This document shows, piece by piece, positions 1 to 9,107 of a DNA stretch of 32,501 nucleotides (positions within the stretch are counted from its first letter, which is position 1; every line of letters starts with the position of its first letter). A program made the position numbers and the translations under genes. The stretch is taken from contig CANRLM010000029.1 of NCBI GenBank assembly GCA_947631435.1, forward strand, positions 1 through 32,501. The letters are read 5' to 3'. Source of the DNA: an uncultured Akkermansia sp. GTDB taxonomy: Bacteria; Verrucomicrobiota; Verrucomicrobiia; Verrucomicrobiales; Akkermansiaceae. Under the pieces are notes generated by a model, which worked only from the letters and a program-made list of their open reading frames with translations, did not search any database and had not been told where the DNA came from.

Positions 1-20
1 GACTCTAGCATGCTTTGAAC

Positions 21-48
21 TTCTTGGCACCCTTTTTTGTGCCAAGAA
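21..48. repeat. Perfect 10-bp inverted repeat (hairpin)
   Basis: TTCTTGGCAC at 21-30 is the exact reverse complement of 39-48, with an 8-base loop CCTTTTTT. The T-run is inside the loop and not after the stem on either strand, so it is not a textbook intrinsic terminator. It may still end transcription from a gene to the left of the window. Confidence 0.5.
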
Positions 49-102
49 CCTGTTGCATTTAATTTTGCAATCCACACGGGCCGATGCCGTACCGAAAAGC
101 GG

Positions 103-131
103 TTGACAAGTTACGCGAGGAACATTATGAT
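103..131 (+). promoter_or_regulatory. Consensus sigma-70-like promoter, likely leaderless
   Basis: TTGACA at 103-108, a 17-base spacer and TATGAT at 126-131. The -10 box overlaps an ATG at 127. Transcription should begin about seven bases downstream, almost exactly at the in-frame ATG at 139, so the mRNA would have no leader. Confidence 0.6.
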
Positions 132-138
132 GCGGGGG

Positions 139-600
139 ATGCGACGGTGTACACGAGGGATCCTGCTGGGTATTGTCCTGCTCACAGTAATGGGAGTGGG
201 GAAAATGCCGTGGGAATCTGCGGCGTACGGGGAAGGAGAAGTAGCAGTATTGCCGCCGTCGCCCGAAATTCGACAGGCTTACGAACAGCTTGCCGCCGGT
301 TTGAAGAATGAGGTGCGACTACTCGACAGCATTCGGGACACAACCGGAACACAAAGTGCTTTGGCGCCGGTCAAAAAGCAGTTAAACCAGTTTGCCGATC
401 AGCGTAAAAAAATTGATGAGGAAGCGCTCTGGCGCTACATCAACAACACGCCGGATCTGAAACAACCACTCATAGAAACTCTCGAGTTACTTTTCCTGCA
501 GCTGCAGCGTCTGAAGCAGGCGAATTACTACGGAAATGCGAAACTGCGCCAGCTGCTTAGCGTGCAATTCAAGCCCGCCGTCGTAAAACCGAAGCGGTAA
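139..600 (+). CDS. Small exported protein, function unknown
   Basis: A 153-residue protein that I do not recognise. It begins with a basic stretch (MRRCTRG) and a hydrophobic run (ILLGIVLLTVMGVG), which looks like a signal peptide or membrane anchor. The rest is predicted to be mostly helical, with Leu/Gln-rich segments and a basic end (KPAVVKPKR). I place the start at ATG 139 because a consensus promoter predicts transcription from about 138. A start caller would probably pick ATG 127, which has GAGG at 117-120 but lies inside the -10 box. The 3' end overlaps the convergent gene by 32 bases. The coding call rests on the open frame, the signal peptide and the promoter. Confidence 0.6.
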   Translation: MRRCTRGILLGIVLLTVMGVGKMPWESAAYGEGEVAVLPPSPEIRQAYEQLAAGLKNEVRLLDSIRDTTGTQSALAPVKKQLNQFADQRKKIDEEALWRYINNTPDLKQPLIETLELLFLQLQRLKQANYYGNAKLRQLLSVQFKPAVVKPKR

Positions 601-898
601 CGCCGACATCTTTCTGCCGCAGCAGTTCCTGAAGGTGTGCCAGCTCGGCATCCATGAACTCAGGCAGGTCATGGCGGTGGCGCGCCATCTCGTGGAATAT
701 CTCGTCGCGGTAGTTGAGAGCGTGGCGATAGGACTCTTCCTCCGACCCATACTGCAAATCAGAGAAATAGCGTGTGATGATGCGTCCGCAGCGCTGGATG
801 CTCACTCTCCAACCCTGAAAATCTGTATTTTCGTACGTGTAACGGGTGATGTTTCGATTCTTCATGTCCATGGTCGTGGGAAAACTTGCTACACGCAT
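569..898 (-). CDS. Small AP2-like DNA-binding protein
   Basis: A 109-residue protein. Residues about 13-70 resemble bacterial AP2/ERF-type domains: an arginine-rich start (NRNITRY), then GWRVSIQRCGRIITRYFSD, a YGSEEES turn and an ALNYRDEI helix. That follows the order known for the family (strand, strand, F-S-D, glycine turn, helix ending in RDE). Such domains bind DNA in plants, homing endonucleases and some integrases; a regulatory role here is inference. The start could instead be Met10 or Met12. It lies downstream of and in the same direction as clpB, 72 bases away, and its 3' end overlaps the preceding + strand gene by 32 bases. Confidence 0.6.
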   Translation of the reverse strand: MRVASFPTTMDMKNRNITRYTYENTDFQGWRVSIQRCGRIITRYFSDLQYGSEEESYRHALNYRDEIFHEMARHRHDLPEFMDAELAHLQELLRQKDVGVTASVLRRRA

Positions 899-970
899 AG
901 ACTACCCACAGCCGGACTTTGGTTGAATAACTTGCAGATTTTGCCCTGCTTCCCCCTTTTTTGTATGTTC

Positions 971-3550
971 TCAGCTCATTACGATGCGCCCATCCTTTGC
1001 GTCCAGATGGATGGTACTGCCGTCAGAGAAGCGCCCCTCCAGGATAGCAATGCTGAGGGGGTCAAGAATATCCCGCTGGATGGCACGCTTGAGCGGGCGA
1101 GCGCCATACACGGGATCATACCCATGAGACGCAACAAGCGCTGCGGCAGCATCACTGAGTTCCAACTTAAGGTTACGCGCTTCCAGGCGCCTGCGAACAC
1201 GCTGCAGCTGAATTTGCACAATCTGTTTAAGATCTGCCTCTCCGAGACGGTCGAAAATGATAATTTCGTCTACGCGGTTGAGGAACTCCGGACGGAAGTG
1301 ACCGCGCAAAGCATCCAACGCCTTCTCATTACGAGAGGCGACATCCTGCTCATCCAGGATGAAACGCGAACCGATATTGCTGGTCATGATGAGAACCGTG
1401 TTGGTGAAATCCACTGTGCGCCCCTGCCCATCCGTAATGCGTCCATCATCCAGAACCTGCAGCAGCACATTAAACACATCCGGATGTGCCTTCTCAATTT
1501 CATCAAAAAGCACCACACTGTATGGACGACGCCGCACAGCTTCCGTAAGCTGCCCCCCTTCATCATACCCCACATACCCCGGAGGCGCACCGATAAGACG
1601 AGACACGCTGTGCTTCTCCATGTACTCCGACATATCAATGCGCACCATCGCAGCTTCGTCATCAAACAAAAACTCCGCAAGCGCCTTAGCCAATTCTGTC
1701 TTGCCGACACCGGTCGGTCCCAGGAAGATAAAGGAACCCAGCGGACGATGCTCATCCTGCAGACCCGCGCGAGAACGCCGCACGGCATCCGCTACTGCCT
1801 TCACGGCGTCTTTCTGCCCGATGAGTCTCTGAGCAAGGCGTTCCTCCATGTGTACGAGCTTCTCTCGCTCACCTTCCGCCAGTTTAGCGGCCGGAATACC
1901 GGTCCAGGTGGAGACCACCTTGGCAATGTCCGCCTCCGTCACCTCCTCCTTCAGGATACCCTCCCCACTGCTTTGCAGATCAGCCAACGCCTTGCGAGCG
2001 TCTGAAGAAGCTTTCTCCGCAGCGGGAAGTTCACCGTAGAGAATCTTTGAGGCGCGACCCAGGTCGCCCTTGCGCTGGGCCTGGTCTGCCTGAGTTCGCA
2101 AAGCATCAATCTGTTGCTGGGCATCTCGGGCTCGTTTCACCACCTCCTGCTCACTCTTCCAGCGGGCGATCATGGCATTGGCTTTTTCCTTGTTGTCCGC
2201 AAGTTCTTTTGTAATTTTCTCAAGACGCTGGCGGGAAGCCTCATCCTTTTCCTTTTCGAGCGCCTGTCTTTCCATCTCCAGCTGCATGCCGGTGCGGGTG
2301 AGTTCATCAACCTCCGCCGGCATGCTGTCCAGCTCAATCTTGAGCCTCGCTGCGGCTTCATCCACCAGATCCACGGCCTTATCCGGCAGGAAGCGGTCGG
2401 TGATGTAGCGGTTGCTCAGCATGGCGGCGGCCACGAGCGCACTGTCCGTGATGTGCACCCCATGGTGTACCTCGTAACGCTCCTTGAGACCGCGCAGAAT
2501 GGCAATAGTGTCCTCCACACTCGGCTCTGCCACGTACACCGGCTGGAAACGGCGCTCCAGCGCGGCGTCCTTTTCGATGTACTTGCGGTATTCATCCAGC
2601 GTGGTGGCACCGATAGTGCGCAGCTCGCCACGAGCCAGGGCGGGTTTCAGCAGGTTGGCGGCATCCATGGAGCTGTCGCCCCCCGCACCGGCGCCAACCA
2701 GCGTGTGCAGCTCATCGATGAAGAGGATGATCTGTCCCTCTGCGGCGGTGACTTCCTTGATAAACGCTTTCAGACGCTCCTCAAACTCGCCTCGGTACTT
2801 CGCTCCGGCAAGCATGGAGCCAATATTCAGCGCCACGAGCCGCTTGTTCTTCATCCCCTCCGGCACATCGCCATCCACAATGCGGCGTGCAAGACCCTCC
2901 GCAATGGCGGTCTTGCCCACGCCCGGCTCCCCGATGAGCACCGGATTGTTTTTCGTGCGTCGCGAGAGAATCTGCAACACGCGTCGAATCTCCGCATCCC
3001 TCCCGATCACCGGGTCGATCTTCCCCTTCCGCGCGCGCTCCGTGAGATCCGTTCCGTACTTTTCGAGGGTCTGATATTTTCCCTCTGGCTCCTGGTCAGT
3101 GATACGCTGGTTGCCGCGCACATCCTTAAGTGCTTGAAGATACGCCTGCTGCGACAACCCGCATTCCTCCAGCCCACGCGCCGTTGCCTCATCCGACTTG
3201 TACACCCCAAGCACAAAGTGCTCCACACTCAGGTAATCATCCTTCATCACCTTGCGTTGCTCTTCCGCCGCGCTGAGTACGCGATCAAGGGCTGCCCCGA
3301 TGCCGGGACTGCCGACCACCCCTCCCTGTTGCCGCGGCTGGCGAGCAAGCTGCTCCTTGAGCGATTTTGCCAGACGCGCGAGATCCGCTCCCGCCTTCTG
3401 CAGCACAGAGGCAAACACTCCGCCCTCCTGCTCCAGCAATGCAAGCAACACCTCCGCCGGCATGATCTCTGCGCGTCCCGCAGACTGTGCCGACCGCTGA
3501 GCCGCCTGCAACGCCTCCATCATTTTCGTGGTTAAATTATTATTCATCAT
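971..3550 (-). CDS. clpB: ATP-dependent chaperone ClpB
   Basis: An 859-residue Hsp100 disaggregase, the usual length for the family. In the cytosol it pulls polypeptides out of aggregates together with DnaK/DnaJ. In order: an N-terminal substrate domain with paired Clp repeats (about 1-145), NBD1 with Walker A GEPGVGKT at 207-214 and Walker [10 protein letters not shown], a long charged middle coiled coil (about 405-530) that separates ClpB from ClpA/ClpC, NBD2 with Walker A GPTGVGKT at 611-618 and Walker [14 protein letters not shown], and a C-terminal small domain. The start is ATG 3550 or the adjacent second ATG. It is transcribed away from the GT35 gene across a 182-base gap. I saw no clear CIRCE operator and no convincing sigma-32 promoter there. 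Confidence 0.97.
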   Translation of the reverse strand: MMNNNLTTKMMEALQAAQRSAQSAGRAEIMPAEVLLALLEQEGGVFASVLQKAGADLARLAKSLKEQLARQPRQQGGVVGSPGIGAALDRVLSAAEEQRKVMKDDYLSVEHFVLGVYKSDEATARGLEECGLSQQAYLQALKDVRGNQRITDQEPEGKYQTLEKYGTDLTERARKGKIDPVIGRDAEIRRVLQILSRRTKNNPVLIGEPGVGKTAIAEGLARRIVDGDVPEGMKNKRLVALNIGSMLAGAKYRGEFEERLKAFIKEVTAAEGQIILFIDELHTLVGAGAGGDSSMDAANLLKPALARGELRTIGATTLDEYRKYIEKDAALERRFQPVYVAEPSVEDTIAILRGLKERYEVHHGVHITDSALVAAAMLSNRYITDRFLPDKAVDLVDEAAARLKIELDSMPAEVDELTRTGMQLEMERQALEKEKDEASRQRLEKITKELADNKEKANAMIARWKSEQEVVKRARDAQQQIDALRTQADQAQRKGDLGRASKILYGELPAAEKASSDARKALADLQSSGEGILKEEVTEADIAKVVSTWTGIPAAKLAEGEREKLVHMEERLAQRLIGQKDAVKAVADAVRRSRAGLQDEHRPLGSFIFLGPTGVGKTELAKALAEFLFDDEAAMVRIDMSEYMEKHSVSRLIGAPPGYVGYDEGGQLTEAVRRRPYSVVLFDEIEKAHPDVFNVLLQVLDDGRITDGQGRTVDFTNTVLIMTSNIGSRFILDEQDVASRNEKALDALRGHFRPEFLNRVDEIIIFDRLGEADLKQIVQIQLQRVRRRLEARNLKLELSDAAAALVASHGYDPVYGARPLKRAIQRDILDPLSIAILEGRFSDGSTIHLDAKDGRIVMS

Positions 3551-3732
3551 GCCTGTTGGATGACAGAGAGTCGCCGAATGTTCAAAAAAAGCGCAAAATT
3601 AATCAACAAGAAAGGGGAAAGCCGTCATGGAGCAACGAATTTGCTTTTCAAAGCAGCAGAGAAGGTGTATAAGTTTCGCAGTCCGCTTCCCCCTCCCGGG
3701 AAGCAATCCAACGAACGAAATTACCGAAACCC

Positions 3733-5409
3733 ATGAGCACTACCTCCTTCCTGCCTGCGCAGTACGCCCATCCGTATGAAATTGCTCCGGAGTACAGCAA
3801 ATCTGTCGCCTATTTCTGCATGGAGTACGCCATCGACAACGTCTTCAAAATTTACTCTGGTGGATTGGGATATCTGGCGGGTTCTCACATGCGTTCTGCC
3901 GGTGCTTTGCGTCAGAATCTTGTCGGCGTCGGTATTCTTTGGTCCTATGGCTACTATAATCAAATCCGCGCTGAAGATGGCTCCATGGCCGTGCAATACC
4001 GTCGACGCGATTACACCTTCTTGGAAGACCATAACATCAAATTCCTCATCCGCGTGTGCGACGCGCCGGTGTGGGTAAAGGCCTATTTCCTCCGCCCGGA
4101 AACCTTCGGCACGGCCCCCATGTTCTTCCTCACGACTGACCTGCCGGAAAATGACGCAATGAGTCGCAGCATCACCCAGCGTCTCTACGATTCCAATCCT
4201 ATGACTCGCATCTCCCAGTACATCGTGCTGGGTCAGGGTGGCGCCCGTCTCTTCGAAGAACTGGGGGTGGAACCAGAAATCTACCACATGAATGAGGCAC
4301 ATGCCATCGGCGCCGCCTTCAATATGCTCGCCCACAATGGCGGCAACGTGGAGGAAGTGCGCAAGCGTTTCGTCTTCACCACCCACACCCCGGAAGAAGC
4401 GGGCAATGAGAAGATGGATATCAATCTCATGGCCAACTTCTCCTTCTTTGATGGTCTCTCTCTGGACCAGGTGCGCAGCATGCTTAAGCTTGATCCAAAT
4501 GAACAGATCTTTAACTACACGCTGGCTGCTCTGCGTCTCTCGCATATTGCCAACGGCGTCTCCGCCTTGCACGGCGAAGTCTCCCGCAAAATGTGGGAAG
4601 GATACTCCGACATTTGTCCTATCACACACGTCACCAACGCACAAAACCGCGAATACTGGCAGGATCCCGAGCTGGCGGAGGCTTTCAAAGAAGGGGATAA
4701 AAAGGCTTTCCGTGCCCGTAAGCGCGCTCTGAAAAAGGATCTCTTTCGCGTGGTCGGCGAGCAGACGGGGCACCTCTTCGACCAGGACACACTTACCATA
4801 GTGTGGGCCCGCCGTTTTGCCGCGTACAAACGCCCGGCGCTCATTACAGAGAACCCGGTGATGTTTGAGCGGATGCTGCAGCGCACCAACCGCCCGGTGC
4901 AGATGATCTGGGCCGGCAAGCCTTACCCCACGGATTTCGCAGCGGTGGATATTTTCAACAAACTCAACGAACTGAGCGCACGCTTCCCGCGTTGCGCGGT
5001 GCTCACAGGCTATGAGCTAGAACTCTCCCGCCTCCTCAAGAATGGATCGGACATCTGGCTGAATAACCCAGTGGTCACCCGCGAGGCATCCGGCACCTCC
5101 GGCATGTCGGCCACCATGAACGGCTCCATCACCATCTCTACCAACGATGGCTGGGTCCGCGAGTTCGCTCGAGACGGAGAGAATTGCTTCATCATTCCTG
5201 AGGCCAAGACTGGTCTGCCCGTGGAGGCACGCGACCGATCCGACCGCGACAATTTCTACAACCTACTGGAATCCAAGGTGCTGCCAATGTACTACGATGC
5301 ACCGGATGACTGGACGAATCTGGTCTTCAACGCAATGACCGATATCATCCCGGCGTTCGAATCTGACCGCATGGCGGATGAATACTACACTAAGATGTAC
5401 AACGCGTAA
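3733..5409 (+). CDS. Short GT35 alpha-glucan phosphorylase homologue lacking the PLP lysine
   Basis: A 558-residue protein of the alpha-glucan phosphorylase family, on the shorter bacterial/archaeal branch. The N-terminal half has MEYAIDNVFKIYSGGLGYLAG, HMNEAHA and FTTHTPEEAG; the C-terminal GT-B half has IVWARRFAAYKRP and EASGTSGMSATMNG. In active members the last motif reads GTSGMKA or GTGNMK, and that Lys forms the Schiff base with pyridoxal phosphate. Here the position is Ser459 (TCG at 5107-5109). The usual LAGDH near the N terminus is LAGSH. It is much shorter than typical family members of about 800 residues. The fold assignment is firm, but glycogen phosphorolysis is doubtful. The start ATG has no Shine-Dalgarno sequence. 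The next gene begins 12 bases downstream, so the two are probably cotranscribed. Confidence 0.85.
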   Translation: MSTTSFLPAQYAHPYEIAPEYSKSVAYFCMEYAIDNVFKIYSGGLGYLAGSHMRSAGALRQNLVGVGILWSYGYYNQIRAEDGSMAVQYRRRDYTFLEDHNIKFLIRVCDAPVWVKAYFLRPETFGTAPMFFLTTDLPENDAMSRSITQRLYDSNPMTRISQYIVLGQGGARLFEELGVEPEIYHMNEAHAIGAAFNMLAHNGGNVEEVRKRFVFTTHTPEEAGNEKMDINLMANFSFFDGLSLDQVRSMLKLDPNEQIFNYTLAALRLSHIANGVSALHGEVSRKMWEGYSDICPITHVTNAQNREYWQDPELAEAFKEGDKKAFRARKRALKKDLFRVVGEQTGHLFDQDTLTIVWARRFAAYKRPALITENPVMFERMLQRTNRPVQMIWAGKPYPTDFAAVDIFNKLNELSARFPRCAVLTGYELELSRLLKNGSDIWLNNPVVTREASGTSGMSATMNGSITISTNDGWVREFARDGENCFIIPEAKTGLPVEARDRSDRDNFYNLLESKVLPMYYDAPDDWTNLVFNAMTDIIPAFESDRMADEYYTKMYNA

Positions 5410-5421
5410 CAGCACATAGCC

Positions 5422-6666
5422 ATGAGCAAGGGCGTTCTGATCATCGGCGCGGGCGGCGTGGGGCATGTGGTTGCGCACAAGTGCGCCCAAATGGCCGAGG
5501 TGATGGGAGATATTCACCTGGCCTCCCGCACAAAAAGCAAGTGCGACGCCATCGCAGCGGATGTGCTTGCCCGCGAGGGCGTGTCCATCACCACTCATGA
5601 GGTGGATGCCGACGATGTGGACGCCACGGTGGCTCTACTGCGGGAGGTGCAGCCTGCTCTCCTGCTGAATGTAGCTCTGCCGTACCAGGACCTGACGCTC
5701 ATGGATGCCTGCCTGCAGGCGGGCTGCCACTATCTGGACACTGCCAACTATGAGCCGCGGGATGTCGCAAAGTTTGAGTACAGCTGGCAGTGGGCGTACC
5801 GGGAGCGCTTTCAGGAGGCGGGTCTGTACGCTCTGCTGGGAAGCGGCTTCGACCCCGGCGTCACGAATGTTTACACCGCTTGGGCGCTCAAGCACCACTT
5901 CGATGAAATCGAGCTGCTGGACATCATTGATGTGAACGGCGGCAACCACGGTCAGGCCTTCGCGACCAACTTCAACCCGGAAATCAATATCCGCGAGGTG
6001 ACGGCAAGCTGTCGCCACTGGGAAAACGGAGCCTTCCGGGAAACAGCGCCAATGAGCCTGCACCGCTCCTTCACTTGCCCCGAAAACGTGGGCACCTACG
6101 AAATCTACCGTATGTACCACGAGGAGATGGAGTCTCTGGTGAAACACATCCCGACCATCCGCCGCGCGCAATTCTGGATGAGTTTCTCGCCCTCCTACCT
6201 CTCTCACCTGCGTGCCCTGCAGGATGTTGGCATGACCCGCATTGACCCCATCCTCTACAAGGGCGTAGAGATCGTGCCCCTGCAGTTCCTCAAGGCTGTG
6301 CTGCCAAACCCCGGGGATCTGGGCAAAACGACCCGCGGGCGTACCTGCATCGGCTGCGTGATCCAGGGAAAAAAGGACGGTCAATACAAGGCGGTGTACA
6401 TCTACAACATTTGTGACCACGAAGCCTGCTTCCGGGAGGTGGGTTCACAGGCTGTCTCCTACACCACCGGTGTACCGGCCGCCATCGGCGCCTCCCTCAT
6501 CCTCTCCGGCGCCTGGAATGGCAAGGGTGTCTTCAACATGGAACAAAACGATCCCGACCCCTTCATGGACGCTCTGAACCGCTATGGCCTTCCCTGGCAA
6601 TGCATAGAGCTCACCCGCGAACAAGCCGAGAACCTGTGCGTAGGAGATACTCCCGACCCGGCGTAG
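5422..6666 (+). CDS. Carboxynorspermidine/carboxyspermidine dehydrogenase (saccharopine dehydrogenase family)
   Basis: A 414-residue cytosolic NADPH-dependent enzyme. In the alternative polyamine pathway it condenses L-aspartate semialdehyde with putrescine or diaminopropane to carboxy(nor)spermidine, which a decarboxylase then converts to (nor)spermidine. The N-terminal Rossmann motif is VLIIGAGGVGHVVAHK (residues 5-20). Family signatures follow: NVALPYQDL, YLDTANYEP, LLGSGFDPGVTNV, ATNFNPEINIREVTA, MTRIDPILYKG, CIGCVIQG and SYTTGVPAAIGA. Length and motif order match the dehydrogenase and not classical saccharopine dehydrogenases. The partner decarboxylase is not in this window. It is probably cotranscribed with the preceding GT35 gene, although no shared pathway is evident. 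Confidence 0.9.
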   Translation: MSKGVLIIGAGGVGHVVAHKCAQMAEVMGDIHLASRTKSKCDAIAADVLAREGVSITTHEVDADDVDATVALLREVQPALLLNVALPYQDLTLMDACLQAGCHYLDTANYEPRDVAKFEYSWQWAYRERFQEAGLYALLGSGFDPGVTNVYTAWALKHHFDEIELLDIIDVNGGNHGQAFATNFNPEINIREVTASCRHWENGAFRETAPMSLHRSFTCPENVGTYEIYRMYHEEMESLVKHIPTIRRAQFWMSFSPSYLSHLRALQDVGMTRIDPILYKGVEIVPLQFLKAVLPNPGDLGKTTRGRTCIGCVIQGKKDGQYKAVYIYNICDHEACFREVGSQAVSYTTGVPAAIGASLILSGAWNGKGVFNMEQNDPDPFMDALNRYGLPWQCIELTREQAENLCVGDTPDPA

Positions 6667-6715
6667 TCCCGGTCTCATGGGGATCCCCTTTCTATAACGA
6701 GTACGTAAAAATTGC

Positions 6716-6744
6716 TTTCACCAGCGTGGAGAGAATGGTACAAT
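6716..6744 (+). promoter_or_regulatory. Probable sigma-70-like promoter
   Basis: TTTCAC at 6716-6721, a 17-base spacer and TACAAT at 6739-6744. This would give a leader of about 23 bases containing GGAAG at 6764-6768, five bases before ATG 6774. It is one of few starts in the window with a plausible ribosome-binding site. Confidence 0.4.
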
Positions 6745-6773
6745 AACTCACGTTTGGAAAGCCGGAAGCGAAT

Positions 6774-7604
6774 ATGTTAGAAAATAAGCGGCGCACGAAA
6801 CCTCGAAATTCCAAAAAGAAAGCCTCGCCGTGGGGAGGTTTGATGGAGCCTGAGCTCGAGGAGAGTGAGGGGGACGTCATCAGGTTGGTGCCGGAAGAAG
6901 ACGACGAGTCTGATCTGCGAGGAGAGGAAGAGGACTGGCGTGCCATGCGCCCGCGCCTCAATGTGTGGTCGCTTTTTGCCACGTTGCTGTTTTTTTGCTT
7001 CACCGGCAGCTTGTTCACTCTGGTGGTACAAATGTGGCGTCCTCAGGATTTGAGCGATATCGCAGGCTATGGAGACAAGGGTGCGCCGCGGGATCTGACA
7101 CTGGCTTTGAAAAATGCCGGAGGAGCAGAAATCTCTTTCACGGAGGAAGAGATTAACCGCTACCTGAGAGATACTTGCCAAATGCGTCAGGGAGGTATCT
7201 TCTCCCTGTTGGCACACGCACAGGGAATAGCCGTACGAATCCACGACCAATATGCCGAATTCATTATCGACCGCGTGATCAGTACCCACCTGCACCAGAC
7301 CACCTCCGTGCTGCTTTCCTTTCGCCGCGAACAATTTGATGATGGAAGAAGTACGCTTCGTGTCGAATTTCGCGGGGGTGAGCCCTTGCTGGGTTCGCTG
7401 CCGCGCGGCGGCAGTATCGGACGCGTGGGGCTCCCCCAACGGCAGATGGAATTACTGCGCCCCGCCATCAAAACCCTGATGGACTGTTATCCGGAGTTTG
7501 TACATCTCATTGAACAATACGGGTATTGTCCGGAATTCGTGGCAGGACATTACGGAGAGGAGAGCCGGATGAGGCTCGTGCCGGATTCCTCCGCCGGCTC
7601 CTGA
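6774..7604 (+). CDS. Single-pass membrane protein, function unknown
   Basis: A 276-residue protein that I do not recognise. Residues 1-60 form a charged cytoplasmic tail: a Lys/Arg-rich start, then a Glu/Asp-rich segment. One transmembrane helix follows at about 63-86 (VWSLFATLLFFCFTGSLFTLVV), and residues 90-276 probably lie on the periplasmic side. That part contains SFTEEEINRYL, a pattern also seen at the start of membrane-anchored lipid-binding or YpmS/LmeA-like domains, but the resemblance is too weak to assign. The ribosome-binding site GGAAG and a promoter at 6716-6744 support the start. The downstream acyltransferase starts 39 bases later, so an envelope role is a reasonable inference. 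Confidence 0.75.
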   Translation: MLENKRRTKPRNSKKKASPWGGLMEPELEESEGDVIRLVPEEDDESDLRGEEEDWRAMRPRLNVWSLFATLLFFCFTGSLFTLVVQMWRPQDLSDIAGYGDKGAPRDLTLALKNAGGAEISFTEEEINRYLRDTCQMRQGGIFSLLAHAQGIAVRIHDQYAEFIIDRVISTHLHQTTSVLLSFRREQFDDGRSTLRVEFRGGEPLLGSLPRGGSIGRVGLPQRQMELLRPAIKTLMDCYPEFVHLIEQYGYCPEFVAGHYGEESRMRLVPDSSAGS

Positions 7605-7643
7605 AAATCTTAACTCACCTAACTCAATCAAACCGGCTTTAGC

Positions 7644-9107
7644 ATGAGCACAGACTCTCACGACAAAACAACTGACCCGAAAACAGATATCTCTGCTGAA
7701 GGGATGGAGAAGAGTTCAACGGTGACTTTTGGTCACCGTGTGATCTACTATCTTTACAAGCTGATGTGTATTGGAATTAAATGTACAGACGTTCGGGTGG
7801 TGGCCCTGTTCGGTCGTAGCATAGGCTACATAGTATGGCTATTTGCGGGACGAAGAAGAAAGATCGTGGCGCGAAACCTGCGCATCGTGGTGGATCCCGC
7901 TCTGCGCGGGAAAAAACTCCGTGCCATGGTGCGACGCAACATCGTGCGCACCACAATGAATCTCGCCAGCTCCCTTAAAACTGGACTCATGAAACACAGG
8001 GAGATGGAAAAAAGCATACGCCTGGAGGGAGCAAAACATTTTGAAGAATGTGGGATCAACGGCCACACCGTTATTTCCTGTATCCCCCACGCAGGAAATT
8101 GGGAGGTGCTCGCCCGTATCCGGCCTTACTTCCACCGCGTGCCACGCTTTGCTTCTATGTACCGTCGCTTGAGTAACCCCTTGCTGGAAGATTTTGTATA
8201 CCTTTCTCGCACGCGCTACGGCTGCGAAATGTACAGCAAAGAAAATGGGTTGCGGGAAATCCTTAAACTCGCAAGCGGTGGCGGGCTCTTGGGGGTGCTA
8301 AGCGATCAATTCACCAACGAAGGCATTTATCTCCCCTACTTTGGAAAAGTGACGGGTGTAACTCCTCTACCCGCTCTGATTTACAAACGCTGTAAAGGGA
8401 AGGGACACCTCTTCTCCGTCTTTACGCGCAACACCGGTCTGGGACACTGGGACGCCGTGCTGGGCAGGGAAATCTACTTACCGGAGGACTGCAAGAGCCT
8501 GGCCGCTATCACGATGCAAGTAAACCTGGCGCTTGAAAAATGCCAGAAAGAAAACATTTTGGATGGTCTGTGGATGCACCATCGCTGGAAGAATACGGGA
8601 CAGTTTGCAAAAGACATGGATGAGGAAACACAGAAGCTCATCCGACAATACGCAAAACTTCCCTTCCGTATCCTTATCGCCGCACCGGAAGACCCCTGGG
8701 AAGCAGAACAGTTCTTCCCTTCGTTGAAGCGATTGAAGAACAGCCGCATCGATGCAGAGATTACCATCCTTTGCCAAAACAAAAGTATGGAATTCTGGCA
8801 AAAATCAACTGAGGTGACGCTCTGCGTGCCGACAGACGGGAAGGTATCCCCGGCAGAGTTGCTGGATGCAGACGATGTTTACGCCAGGGGACCATTCGAC
8901 ATTCTGCTGATGCTGGGGGGAGACCGCCACCTGTGGAGACAGTTGCAAGGTCTATTCCCTCTCGCTGTGTTCGGCTGGAAGGATCACCCCCTCTCACGAT
9001 ATTTCCAATTATCCTACAAACGACAAAAAGACGCTACGGGGCCCCACAGCGCTGCAGAATACGAAACAGCGTTCACGGAGTATCACCACCTGGCTCCCTC
9101 TTCCTGA
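7644..9107 (+). CDS. Lipid A lauroyl/myristoyl-type acyltransferase (LpxL/HtrB family) with extra C-terminal domain
   Basis: A 487-residue protein. Residues about 30-330 are a late lipid A acyltransferase, which transfers acyl chains from acyl-ACP to the lipid A precursor at the inner membrane. A hydrophobic N-terminal segment is followed by the catalytic HX4E motif HAGNWE (His149, Glu154), then GGGLLGVLSDQ, YLPYFGKVTGVTPLPALIYKR and DGLWMHHRWK. Ordinary LpxL proteins end near 300-320 residues. Here about 150 more follow (338-487): FRILIAAPEDPWEAEQFFPS, an AEITILC strand and FDILLMLGGDRHLWRQL, which resemble the N-terminal half of GT9 heptosyltransferases with no second half. The start ATG has no Shine-Dalgarno sequence. 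The 3' end overlaps the convergent kinase gene by 35 bases. Confidence 0.85.
   Translation: MSTDSHDKTTDPKTDISAEGMEKSSTVTFGHRVIYYLYKLMCIGIKCTDVRVVALFGRSIGYIVWLFAGRRRKIVARNLRIVVDPALRGKKLRAMVRRNIVRTTMNLASSLKTGLMKHREMEKSIRLEGAKHFEECGINGHTVISCIPHAGNWEVLARIRPYFHRVPRFASMYRRLSNPLLEDFVYLSRTRYGCEMYSKENGLREILKLASGGGLLGVLSDQFTNEGIYLPYFGKVTGVTPLPALIYKRCKGKGHLFSVFTRNTGLGHWDAVLGREIYLPEDCKSLAAITMQVNLALEKCQKENILDGLWMHHRWKNTGQFAKDMDEETQKLIRQYAKLPFRILIAAPEDPWEAEQFFPSLKRLKNSRIDAEITILCQNKSMEFWQKSTEVTLCVPTDGKVSPAELLDADDVYARGPFDILLMLGGDRHLWRQLQGLFPLAVFGWKDHPLSRYFQLSYKRQKDATGPHSAAEYETAFTEYHHLAPSS

Noticed and set aside
635..3535. Long open frames on the plus strand opposite clpB (456 codons at 635-2005 and 473 codons at 2114-3535)
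   Set aside because: They are antisense shadows of a clear ClpB on the minus strand and show no recognisable motifs.
3641..3673. TTGCTT with TATAAG as a promoter for the GT35 gene
   Set aside because: The spacer is 21 bases, too long; using TTTTCA instead gives a normal spacer but a very weak -35 box.
3721..4773. 350-codon minus-strand frame inside the GT35 gene
   Set aside because: It is the complement of a strongly matched GT35 protein, with no start signal or domain of its own.
6679..6688. GGGGATCCCC followed by TTTCT as a terminator after the carboxynorspermidine dehydrogenase gene
   Set aside because: The palindrome leaves only a two-base loop, too small for a hairpin, and the T-run is short.
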